Shown in pieces: positions 1 through 12,058 of a stretch of DNA of 64,000 bases. A model generated the notes under the pieces. That model was not told the origin of the DNA. It worked only from the letters and a program-made list of their open reading frames with translations, and did not search any database. Origin of the DNA: Cristatella mucedo (lineage: Eukaryota > Bryozoa > Phylactolaemata > Cristatellidae); the NCBI GenBank assembly GCA_009760855.2, contig WPIO01000001.1, positions 14,539,501 to 14,603,500 on the forward strand, read 5' to 3'. Position 1 is the stretch's first letter; each line of letters begins with the position of its first letter. The position numbers were made by a program, and so were the translations under genes.

Positions 1-432
1 TCGTTCCACCAGATTTTTGTAATCTAATCGTTTAGCTACACCTCGTATGTACCTCAAATTCTTTGGAGACCGTGCCTTAAGTTCTTATGCTCCTAAAGGC
101 TGGAACTCAACCTCCGACTTGTGTCAAGACATCCCCTGTCTTGACGACATTTAAAAAGAAGCTAAAAACGCATCTATTTATCACAACATTTAGTGGGTCT
201 ATGCGATTTGTCCTTTGTGTGCTTCTATGTGGTGACACTGCATACTGCCACTAACCATATTTGCATGCTGACCGTGTGCATGTCACCTCAAACCTTAACA
301 TGCTTGTTGACATTGAGTATGCTACAACTGACCATTCGATCATACTTCCTTTACAGGATATTTCAAGTGCCTAGACAGATAATACGTTCTCCGAGGAAGC
401 TATACAAATGTATTAGTATTATTACTATCGAA
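1..432 (+). mobile_element. Family-2 LINE 3' end (CR1/L2-like)
   Basis: This is the 3' part of a non-LTR retrotransposon, starting outside the window. It carries the degenerate end of the reverse transcriptase ORF (the stretch encoding 'LKSFGDRAFSSYAPKAWNS' in better copies), then the 3' UTR and the conserved terminal block ending in a short TTA-type run near 410-430. The same order is seen in the copies at 36.1-36.9 kb and 54.5-55.3 kb. Stops and frameshifts show it is dead. Confidence 0.8.
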
Positions 433-937
433 ATAATAAAGGAGGCAGTGGTAGCTTCTAGAAGCAATATTAGCAACAGATGGATTTCAAAGCAAAGTTT
501 ACTAATACTTATGCAAAGCTGGCAATAAGGATCCTGTCTGAATGACTTTAATTTGTAGACGATATTCATTTTCATCTTATTATAATGTATGGAAAAATAT
601 GCTGTGATTGCATCAGGAATCCTACGTTGACGAAAGCTATTTACACTCACGGCGGCGGACAGTTCTTGATGACTGTAAAACGTTCGAACGTCTGGTATTT
701 TGTAATGACTCGACATTCTTAAAAATGCACAGCATGCCATCAAAATAAGACAAAAAATAATCTTAAAACATATGCTGATACTCATGGAATGGAAACTTTT
801 TAATTTGCATGCTGATTTCGTCATATCCTTTGTAATTTTAACGCATCTCGTAAAGAATTTTTCCTAAGACCAAACAGCTAACAATGCCCGACTGACTTGC
901 AGCTTCTGTAAGAGTCTTAAAAAAGGCGAATACAGAA

Positions 938-981
<44 letters not shown>

Positions 982-1405
982 CCTTTTTAAAGACTGGTTT
1001 AACATGCGACTTCTCAAGACTATTCGTCAGAAGAAGCCAAAGCATTAAGTTAAATGGCTTCATAAGGAATTAGCTCATTTTAAACTGCAAAAAATCTGTA
1101 AAACTTGGGAAAGCACCAAATTTTGTGAGTGGCTATGCGAAAAATATTTTCATTCCGTAAGTTTTTGGAAGCCTTTATGGGCCAAGTGTTCTGTAACTGC
1201 CTCTAAAATTGCACTAATTAGTAGAGTATCTGACAATATTTTTTTGCCATTTAGCAGTCAACCTAAGATTTGGTTATGCAGTAAATTAGTCGAACAAGAC
1301 TAGTCAAACAGGACTATGTTTATTATGAGGTCTGATTTGTAGAAGCATGCCAAGCTGCAAGCACAGTTGGAAGGCAACTCCTAGCAGGCATTTACACATA
1401 TTTAC
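433..1405. other. Non-coding stretch
   Basis: Apart from the TA hairpin at 914-994, nothing is recognisable here. A minus-strand stretch at 651-716 ends in a good donor (GCC followed by GTGAGT) and could be an exon, but its frame does not fit the neighbouring exons unless it begins at its own ATG. Confidence 0.4.
914..994. repeat. TA microsatellite at the centre of an inverted repeat
   Basis: A (TA)n run at about 938-978 is bracketed by two 19-bp arms, 914-932 and 976-994, that are reverse complements at about 17 of 19 positions. Together they would fold into one long hairpin. It may be a foldback MITE remnant whose centre is the TA tract, or a chance expansion in a palindrome. Confidence 0.7.
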
Positions 1406-1630
1406 CTTCTTCTCTTGTTCGACGTCAATAGTTGCCGTCGAGCATGTTTCGCTACCAGTGCTGCTACTGCTCGTTGCTGATCCACCATCAGGACATTGCT
1501 GCTCTCTTGCTGCACGAAATTTTTCCAACGATTCAAAGTAGTCGGACACAGTTCTGACAAGCTGCAAAACACTGCAGCTTTCAGTTGTCGGCAGGTGCAC
1601 AGCTTCTGAAGATACACGAGCAAAGGCCAT
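1406..1630 (-). CDS. Possible further exon of the ankyrin-repeat gene (Ser/Thr-rich)
   Basis: This 75-codon open stretch is bounded by an acceptor-like tract ending in GCAAG at 1631-1633 and a good donor (AAG followed by GTAAAT) at 1405. Both ends are in phase 0, the phase used by every intron of the ankyrin gene to the right. The peptide has no ankyrin signature. It has an amphipathic part around 'VLQLVRTVSDYFESLEKF', then a Ser/Thr/Gly-rich low-complexity part and an acidic end. A C-terminal exon of the ankyrin protein fits the position, strand and phase, but I see no homology that proves it; it could also belong to another gene or be chance. Exons may be missing between this one and 4138. 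Confidence 0.4.
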
Positions 1631-4137
1631 CTTGCAGTGAATGTGGATGGATTGCGTACGAGCTGCACCACTGAAGGCCCATTGTAAACCACTTACGATC
1701 AATATTTTCCAACACCCATAGCAGTGCGTTAACTCATTGGAGAATGCAAAACACCGTGAGGATATCACCATTTCATTCAAATCAAAACATTTTCTATTTT
1801 ATGTGCATCTGCTGAAGAAGCAGTGCAGACCATAATTCTTTAGTGCTTGCTGTTTATAATTTTGCTGTAATCAGCTCAGGCACTACACACGATTAAAGCT
1901 GTAACGGTGCACACGATAGGCCTTTAAATTTGTTCGTCGTCCTGATTAGATGGGTCTTTTCTCGGCTTTCTTCCTGCCTACAAATGCTGAGACACTCAGA
2001 GTTAGCTCAAGAGGTTCTTGTTTCTCACATAAGAGAGACATGTAGATTATGCATAGGCAACTTAACGTGCCTACTGGATCAGCCTTTAGTATTCATGGAA
2101 AAACCGAATAAAAGATATAGAAAATAACCTTGGCTCAGAAGGTTAACTGGCTTAGCAATTTTCTTTGCTCTCGCGACTATACCTTTTCTTCTATGAAAAA
2201 AGAAAACTACTGCAATTTGAAATTAGAAAACTGCTACTTACGATACTTGAACCAGAATGGTATATTAACGGTACCCTGTGTTAATAATAATAATAATAAT
2301 AATAATAACACATTTGTATAGCACCCTCAGAGAACTTAACCTCTTTCAAGGCACTTTACATTTGCTACAAAGGAAGCACGATCGATTTGCTTCAGAATGT
2401 TGCTGATCACTTTGCCCTACCACCCCCTCGTTAGGAACCGGCTGTTTTAGGAGCTAGAGCAGCCTATATACTTTATGCAAATGATTTATATGCGGCTGAT
2501 TTTGCTCTGGCAGTGCATAGGTCACGATAATAGGCTATACGTGTATCGTTCGCAAGTTCGCTTTTTTTGAGCGGGTAACGGTTTCAGCTCGGACGGCAGA
2601 GAAAAGGCTGCTGCCGAAAGCAAGGGTGTACCTTGTAGCGTGTGAGCGATGCATTCTTCGTAAGTTGAGAGCGTGTATGTTTACCTAATCAGTGCTTAAC
2701 GTTCGTGGTTATTGAATGGACATGACGGGACGCGAGACATAAGCTTAGAACACGTTAAAGCCACCGTCCGCCAGCTGGTCAACTCAAGGTTGGCTCCGGG
2801 TCCTAGATCACCGCTCAGAGCTTGCTTCACAGCAACTTCACTTCCAACTCCCACCTTTAACTGGGCTATACACTGGCGACTGGCCGTCTAATTTCGCAGC
2901 AAGGTTCTTTTCGACAACAACTTACTTCCGTAAGCGAAGTAAAAAAAATTCTCCTTGCACAGCCTCGAGCGTCTTGCACAGACCCCCAGACCCAGCCGAC
3001 ACGAAAGGAGCTGAACTTGCGAAGCGTCTCGCGGGCTGGGAGTGTTATTGCAACTCGCACAAAAACGTACAGCTGGACTGTAAGTCATCGAGTGAGTTTA
3101 CATACATTTGGCAAGACATAAGGGCTGAAGAAGCAGGCACCAGCTTTTATAGATTGCGAGCTTCGGACAATGATGGGCGGTGAGTAGTAAAAGGAAATGG
3201 ATTCGGGCTAACAGCAAACTGACGCGATGTGAGAATGGTGAAAATTGACTGACAACTGTCACTTATTGCTGCGGAAAAAACGAAATTAGACCATCGAGCT
3301 AACTTATTGAAACCATTATTACATGGACTTTCTAGGGCACTAACAGCACTCGCCCTGAGCCAGTCGGTCAACATTACTGACTATCTAGCCTTACGAGGCT
3401 CCTTAAAAAGCTGATGAATTCTAGCTCACGGCTAAGCTACATATGAAGGCTTTTAGAGTAGAGTAAGATGTTGCTGCGCTGTCTTCTTGCAGGAATTTCT
3501 TAGGGGGAGCTATTTAGTTCATCTCAATGCGAGCTATTTCAGTAATTACCTTAACTTAGCTGAAAACCGGTCGGCTATATATACAAAGCTCGATATAAAC
3601 ACTCATTTAAACAACGGTAAACAATAAACAATGGTGTTCTCGGAGCTATTTCTTCTTTAGAGCTATCCAGACATTCTAACTTGCTTAGAATGAAGAACGC
3701 TCCGAGATCTCTTGACATCATTCAGATGGAAAATTTACTCTAATGCAAGCAAGAAATGTAGCTACCATATGCAAGCCTACACTCCTAGATTGGCTGATAA
3801 ATAGTTCAGTAGATCAAATCTTACTGCTGCTATACAGATACTAGTTAAAGTAGATGACTTATTCAGCAATGCGTGGGATCAATATCTCATCATAAGAATA
3901 AGAAAAGCCAGGATAGACCTGCTAATGCACAAAGTCCAAAATCAGGTCTCGGTGAAAAAAGAATCTAAACATTCTGGCAAGATGCAATATTATGTGGCTC
4001 TAAAATTCGTAAGATTCTGCAATGGTAAAGATTTTAACTTGTTAAGCATCCGTTTAAATGCAATGTCCAGCTTGGCAGTGCCTCACAAAAGCACCTTTCC
4101 TATCCATAGCAGCAAATCACCAAATCCTGCCACGTAC
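1631..4137. other. Probable intron of the ankyrin gene
   Basis: Besides the LINE tail at 2283-2392, I see no exon or repeat that I can support. The part 2560-3120 is richer in GC and CpG than its surroundings but shows no convincing reading frame. Confidence 0.4.
2283..2392 (-). mobile_element. Family-2 LINE tail fragment
   Basis: A (TAA)n run followed by the reverse complement of the family-2 terminal block ('TTTGTATAGCACCCTCAGAG' on the plus strand) and about 50 bp of 3' UTR. It is a severely 5'-truncated insertion, as is usual for target-primed reverse transcription. Confidence 0.75.
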
Positions 4138-7100
4138 GTTGTCAGTGTCAAGCAAGACATGCTCTCCATAGGTGGCCTCAAGGTAAGAAGCGATGTCGAG
4201 TTGCTCGTGCAATATGGCCAGCATGATTGGTGTGCGGCCTCCCTGGAAAAAAGGCAAGACCGTCTATGCCAGTACTCGTGTAGTCTGACAAGATAATAAT
4301 TATTATTATTATTATTATGCACTTGATAAAGCGCCCTCAGAGAACTCAATCTCTTTCTAGGCGCTTTACAATTGCTGCGAAGGGAAACGCGATTGAATGC
4401 TGAGTAATATCATGCTTTAAAAACAACATGAATAGCATAGTTAGGGGTGACATGCACAGGGTCAGCATGCAAGTGTGGTTAGTGGCAACATGCACAGTGT
4501 CAGCATGCATAAGCACATGAAGGACGAATCACTGGGACCCACTAAATGCTGTCCTAAATAGGTGTGTTTTTAAGTTCTTTTTAAAATGTGGTCACGTCAG
4601 GGGATGTTCTGACACAAGTCGGGAGTGAGTTCCAGGCTTTTGGAGCATACGAACTAAATGCACGATCTCCAAAGGATTTAAGGCTTGTATGAGGTATTGG
4701 TAAACTGTTGGATTCCGAAAAGCGAATGGTACGATGCTTGGCCTGGTGGGGGAGCAGATCTGAGAAACAGGCTAAAGCCAAAGAATGAAGTGACCTAAAA
4801 GTGAGTGACAAAACCTTGAAGTGGATCCGTTGCTTGACTGGGAACCAGTGCAGGTCGGCGAGAAGTGGTGTGATGTGGCAACTGTGACGCTGACGACAGA
4901 CGAGCCTAGCTTCGGAGTTTTGCACTAGCTGTAATCGCCTGACTGCACATGCCGGTAGGCCAGCAAGCAGTGAGTTACAGAAGTCAAGACGGGATTTCAT
5001 AAATGCATGGACCAAATTAAACGTGGTATCCTTATCTAAACAAGCCCGAATTTTAGCTATATTATCTAGCTGAAAGTAGGCAGACTTGATGCCAGCCAAA
5101 AGCCTCGTGCCTTATTTTAACCTTATCTAAATGGAATAACCTCTTTAGAACTCTAAAAATATGACAATATCCTTAAAAAGAGTAGCAACACTGAAGCAGG
5201 CATGGAGGGTGGGCACCGAATGCAAACTGTAGCTAAATGTAAAAACAAAATGGTAAACCCCTCTCAAGAAACACCTCTAAGCAGCCACCACAGGTGCACC
5301 ACTAGACTAGCATTAATATTTAACATTGCATGCTCAATAAGTCGAACCTAGAAGACTATGGTAACCTACAAGAGAGGTCACCAGACAACTGGGTGGCAGG
5401 CGATGAGGCTAAAAGGGTGCTCTTGACAGAGATGGTGCCGTAAGCTGTGACTCCGGTTGGGGCAGTTGGCCTAGTCCGGGCCTTACCCTCTTCAGACAGA
5501 CAAACGGGAAATTTGCAATTAAACTCGGAACTGCTTGAACAACTGACTTACTTCTAACATTACTTCTGCAGCTGCAAACTAACGGCATACACTGATAAGA
5601 GGTTTTTAACTTTAGAGGTAAGTTCATGAAAACGATAGATTTATTGTGAAGTCATATAAAACGGTGCCCATTAGTCACAGAGCTATGAGTAATTTTGGAA
5701 GTGATGAATTCAAGATATTCAACTAATTTGACAGACTTTGGATCCGATTGCCTGCCAAACCAAGAGTACTGCTGTCATCTTTAATATTCCTAAGTAACGT
5801 CCTGTATGGTAAAAAACCACCCAGATAAAAAACCTTTAGCCATGCATATACTTAAGTTATTTGCAACCTGAATGTTGTTTCTCAAATACACACGATTCAA
5901 TGGCCTGCTCGAGAATAACAAGAAAAAATCTTTAATTCCATTGCAAGCAATCTAATAGCCCTAGTAATTCTGGCCAATACAGCCGAATAGCTTCCACTTC
6001 CAGTAAGTCACCCTACTTGCTTTTGTAAATGCTACTGCCATAGATATCGCTAGATCTGAGCCATTCGAGTGACGATGGCCACAAAGATAGAGCTAAAACA
6101 TGTTTTTTGTTTCAGTTCGTCTGAAAAAGTGTAGAACTTGCTTCTGGCTTCTGTCACCACCTGCATTGACTTTGCAGAATTTTGTCTTGGCCAAAAACGA
6201 GTCTGTTCCAATCAATTTTCCCTGCACCCTGGTGAGCTTGCCTTTATTGATACACGGTTCTTTTCATGCCTATCTTTGCATGATGCAGTGCGTGTTACTA
6301 ACAAGTGGCCCACCCCGTGTCTTTTTGTATTCCCCTTTGTGCTAGTCTAAGCATGATGCTTGTGTACTTTTGCAAGCACGCCTGAGCGTATGGTACCGTG
6401 TATGTGATAAACCCCTCGGTTACTGGTTCTGTTACAGCAAGTTATAAAGCATTTGCATAGAGATTTGGTTCGCTTAGGGTGAAATAAAAATGACAAATTA
6501 TTATTAATACTTCAACGTAGTATTGCATGAATCATATGCATACTGAACTAAGCAGTGGGCCAACCCAGAAGTCGTGTACCGTCGGCTTCGGTTTAAGAAT
6601 TGGTAGCATGGGCAAGATCAAGGTTTAACCACTCTTATGCAAAAATGGTTGCATACTTGTAGGCAATCAAACAGGCAAAGTCGATACAAGCATACATATT
6701 CTGTAGCATTCAGTAGGTGCAGATGAGAAGCTTTGCTTATCAGCTTTGACTGTGGGGTGCTCTAATGTAAATTCGACTTTGTGTCCGTGTAACCGAGTCA
6801 GCCAAATGGGCTCTAAGCCTTATGGCAATAAGCAACTGCCGTAGACTACAACTAGTAAGCTGGGTATCATATTTTCAGGCTTAGACAAGAATAACTTGGT
6901 CGTCAAGAGCAATTCCTGCACTTAATTACTGGAAGTCTATATACTTGCATGCGTAGAAATTTACAAGTGCTAGCTTGATTGTAGGTGAGAAAATAATTTG
7001 TGACTGGGTACCACTTTATGAACACCAGATTGGGATGGGGCGTTGCAATGGGATCCTGCCGAGCTGCTGTTCCCCTCAGCTGGGGGGGGGGTGCTTTCAC

Positions 7101-10100
7101 CTTTCGGGGCTTGCCACCTGCCATAATTGGCTAGCTTGGTAAAGGACAAGTTTCATCCCTAAACTTGCAAGAATAAGCCCTAGGACGAATTCTTGCATGT
7201 GCACCTGTATTAAATACTCTGGGACAACCAAGCTGTTAGAAAGAATTTCATAGCAGCACGAGTTGTCAGTTTTCCTCTGGCCAATAACATACATTGTAAA
7301 CCGAGGTAGCTTAGTCGTGAGAATTTCTGTTGCTTTACTTCATGAATTAATCCGTATGCCGAATCTAATCAGGGATTTGCACTTGCCCTTTAGTTTGCAT
7401 TGAATTACTGCAATGCTTAACTGCACATTATCTTAGTGTAGTGCTGGCTCCTAGCTACATCTATGTGGCTATCCTACTTTGCCGTGTGCAAATGATGTGT
7501 GCTGTCTTACGTAAATGTCGATACTTCTATGCGTTGCATAATGCTCTTGAGCCTGAACACACTGGCAGCAGTTCCTGACTAAGCATGGCATGAACATTCG
7601 TAGGATAAAAACTGGGTGCCAGTAAGAAGCTCACAAGCTGCTGTTCACCAGAAGAAAAGCCAGGTAAAGTACCAGCCCTGGCTGCTTACCAAAGTGGCAG
7701 TCATATCACAAATCGCAAGCCTTCTGACGAGCGCGGCAAGGAGGCTGAGATCAGTCGGACTCAGCTTGGCCCGCGATGAATGGAGCTGAGGAGAAATCTC
7801 AAATTTCTAGACAGCCCATGGCTGGCTGCCAAGCAATTACACCAGCTGAGACGAATGACCAAATTGCCCAAGATTCTATATGCTGTCAGTCAGGGATGCT
7901 TGAGCCAAGCCACATTTGGGACCAATGGGCCCGTTCAATAGACCAACCAGAAATCAGTGAGAAGGGAAGCTACACATTCGGCCTAAGTCTTGGCAGCAGA
8001 CGAGACCCTCGGTGAGTGACCATCGTGAGAAACCAATTCTCGTGACCCTCATAGAGATGAAGGTTCCCCTCGGTCAGACCCCAGCTGTGAGACATTTGTT
8101 TGATAGTGCATCTCTGCCGCTCGCTTTGCTTCTGGCTGCCGCTCGTTGCTTGCATAATCGTGCGTACTGCTAGGGGCAATCGGTCGATCAGGCTGCTAGC
8201 CCGACCGAGGCGATGAGCACTGTAGTTAATCAAGCCGACAATCAGCTCGTAGCCTCGATGGCCACAGCTGACGACTGACCGACCAGCTGCAGCCTACAGC
8301 TTTGGCGAATACTGGTGAGTGCGCTTTCTTTCTGGCATGCTGCCGTCACGGAAAAACACCCAAGTTGAAATGTCTTTAAACCTGCTTTAAACAAAAAATG
8401 GTCAAGCCTGCCTTTTCAGAACCGTTCCGTGGAACAGGCTTTCTCTATTTCCATCTAAAAATTTAGTGATATCCCATCAAATGCCACGGAAACATTGACA
8501 GTTTTTTCTGATGCTTATATTATAACATTCTGAGATCCTAAAACAATTTCAACGGCAAAACATTGCGCAGACTAATCATGTGATTCATCAAAAACCTTAC
8601 GGCCCGTCATTTTGAATATCGTGTATCCAAATTGAGGTTGAGATATGCTGCACTGCTCTTGCAGCTCATGGTTGCACACATTAATAAGGTTGTGTTAATT
8701 AACTGTCAAGCACTCTTCGTTGCAGATGCCCCACCGTACTCAGCAATTAACCTGATGGTTCTGATTAGGTATTGGGAGATACCAACACATGTTAGCTAGC
8801 TGGATTGGCATATTTGCTTTTTTCCGTTGTTTCCAGTTTGTCGTGTGCTTCTGTCTTGTTTCTAAGGCCATAAGGATTACCATGGAATATTTTCAAAGTT
8901 ATTCTTCAAGAACTTAAAGGTTTATTGAGTGTTTTCTAAAATCATATTAGAACTTGTAAGTGTCTGCTCTTTAAAGATGTAACAGAAGAAAAGAAATATT
9001 TCAAAGAGAATGTAGTGAGATGTGAACAAAAGGAAAGTTTTAGCTCTTGTAATAGCCTCATTTGTATAGAGGCAGAAGACCTTAAAGGCTATCACTGCCA
9101 CTTGCAATAGGCAATAAAGAATGCAGACTCGAACCTGAGACCTGTGTCGTGAAGAGTGAATCGGCGGATGTCTCAAAAATAAAATCCTTACTGTACTAAG
9201 AGGATAAGGGAGAATGATAAAAAGGCTGCAAGCAAGATTTGTGATCGATGAGCAGTAAGTTTGCACGATTCTGTTTTCTACACGTCTCCACTCACCTTAT
9301 CCTTGACACGAACAAGTAGTCTATGTTTATCGAAGCTTCTCAAAAGCTGTTTCAGCTTATCTAGATCGCCATGAGTGCATATGCTATGAATCTTCTTCGA
9401 AGCATCCTGCAACGTAAACGAGAGGATGCCATGCAGACGACTCGAAACATTCATTCACTAGCATACAAATGAAAATCCTGATGGTGCGAAAAGCCTTCTG
9501 CTGCCGACATGCTTTACTTGAAAATTGGGTAGCCATTCATAAAACCTCTGTGCATCGTCCGTGTCATTTCCTGATGCTAACACCATCGCATCTTTGTACT
9601 GCAAAAAGTGATAATATTTAAGCTGGGGGTAGTCTCTGAAGTCACAAAGATTGCCTCCGTCATCTGCAGATGCGATTTGGCTGCCTCTTAGTAAGACATA
9701 GCATATTGCATGCCAATAAATGTTAATGTTAATGTTATCATTAGCTACTAGAGCTTCTAAACTAGGACATACAGTCTATTCCTGTTTCAAATCTTGCTCA
9801 GGATAATACTTGTACTACGACGAACCATCGTCTCACCAACTTGGATAGACGATGCTTACTTCTCTACAAATACGCCAGCTTGGTGCATATTGACATAAAG
9901 CTAGCTACTCAGCTGACTCTACTCTTGCATTCAACTGGTTCTCTAGACTATTCTAAAACAAAATTTGCTTTGTGTAAGCCTACTCGAATGCTTGAAGCTA
10001 GCTTATAAGATTGGTCTGAGAAGGTGGCTTCAGAGGATAATTGTTGAATCATATACGAAGTCATTTGACAGAATCAATAATAATAATAATAATACATTTG

Positions 10101-11964
10101 ATAAAGCACCCTCAGAGAACTCAATCTCTTTCTAAGTGCTTTACAATTGCTTCTAAAGAAGCACGATCGAATGGTTAGTGGTAGCATGCTCAATAAACAT
10201 TAAGAATAAAATCGCTAGGGGTGATATGCACAGGATCAGCATGCAAGTGTGGTTAGTGGCAGCATGCAACAGTGTCAGCACAGATTAAGCACATGAAGGA
10301 CGAATCACAGGGACCCACTAAATGCTGTGATAAATAGGTGTGTTTTTAGTTTTTTTTAATGTGGACAAGTCAGGAGACGTCGTGACGAAGGTCGGGAGTT
10401 CCAGGCTTTGGGAGCATACGAACTACAGGCATGGTCTCCAAAGGATTTGAAGTTTGTAGGAGGTATAGTTAAGCACTTAGATTCCGAAAAGTAGATGGAA
10501 CGATGCTTAGCCTGGTGGGCAGTAGATCTGATAGGTAGGCTAGAGCCAAAGAATGAACCGACCTAAAAGTGAGTGACAAAACCTTGAAGTCGATGCATTG
10601 CTTGACATGGAGCCAGTGCAGGTCGGCAATAAGTGGTGATGTGGCAACTGCGATGCTCACGACAGACAAGAATAGCTGCCGAGTTGTGCCCCAGCGGTAA
10701 TCGCCTGATTGCACAGGCCGGTAGGCCAGCAAGCAGTGAGTTGCAGAAGTCAAGACGGGATGTCACACATGCATGGACCAATTTAGATGCAGTATCCCTC
10801 TCTAAACAAGCCCGAACTTTAGCAATGTTATGTATCTGAAAGCAGGCAGACTTGACTGTGGAGCTGATGTGGTCGTCTAATGAAAGGTCACTTTAAAACA
10901 TGACACCTAAATTTAGTGCAGATTCAACAGGAGATATGCTGGCAGCGCCGATTCTGAACGCTAGCCTTTCCAATTTGTGAATCACACTTGGTTTGCCCAT
11001 AGCTAGTAAGTTGGTTGTATCATCGTTAAATTTGAGAAAACTTGCTGCCATCCATGTGCTGATGTCATCAGTACGTGCAGTAAGGAAGTTTGGAAAATTC
11101 GACGTAGGGTCAAAGCAAAAGTATAACTCAATGTCATCTGCATAGACGTGAAAGCCTAGATTGTGCGCTTGGCAATCACATCGGTCAGAAGGTGAGTATA
11201 AACCGAGAAAAAAACCGGACCAAGCACGGAGCCCTGATGTACCCCATAGTTCAGTGGTTCCTATGATTCTCTTTGTCCATTCACATCAATACTCTGGAGT
11301 CTTCCACTGAGATAGGACCGGAACCATTGCAGAGCAGTGCCAGTGTTTCCCAGGCGAGATGAGAGGTGCTCAAGAACGACTTGGGGATCGATAGTATCAA
11401 AAGCTGTCGAAAGATCGAGCAAAACAAGCAGAGATATTCTAGCTATGCTTGCATTCCTAAGTAGGTCGTTGTACACCCGAAGCAGTGTTGACTCTATGGA
11501 GTGATTAGCTCTAAAACCAGACTGGAAAGTACTCGCAAGGTTTGAAGTTTCAATATATAAGTTCAGCAGGTCTGCCACGGCTCTTTCTAGTGTCTTTGAT
11601 AGGAACAGTAGCACGGAGAGTGTACAGAAAGATGTACAGAAAGATGTACATAATGTTTTTCTCGTTTTACCCGTGCATTGAAAATTCCTGATTTTCTGTA
11701 GGCTCTTGCAAAGTTTCTCAAATGCGGCCTAGTTTGGAGCCATACTATTAGCTTAGACATCAAAAAGGCTTCATTAAGCATATTAATTGTGGCAGCCTAG
11801 AAGGGCAGTTTGCATTTGGCAGCTGACTCCCTTAATCAATTCAGCTCTTGTCCTGTTATGCTAATTTCACTCCACGTGACAATCGCATGGCATAAGAAAG
11901 CGTGATGGATATAGTAGGATATATTATGTATATAGTATGATGCATTATATATATATATATATGG

Positions 11965-12058
<94 letters not shown>

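Noticed and set aside
651-716. Possible minus-strand exon starting at ATG and ending in GCC/GTGAGT
   Set aside because: The donor is good, but with the acceptor at 718 the exon length does not fit the phase-0 pattern, and the 22-residue peptide has no recognisable match.
2231-2262. Donor-like GTAAGTAG on the minus strand beside a TAA run
   Set aside because: The implied exon would be 34 bp, out of phase, and formed partly by the edge of a LINE tail.
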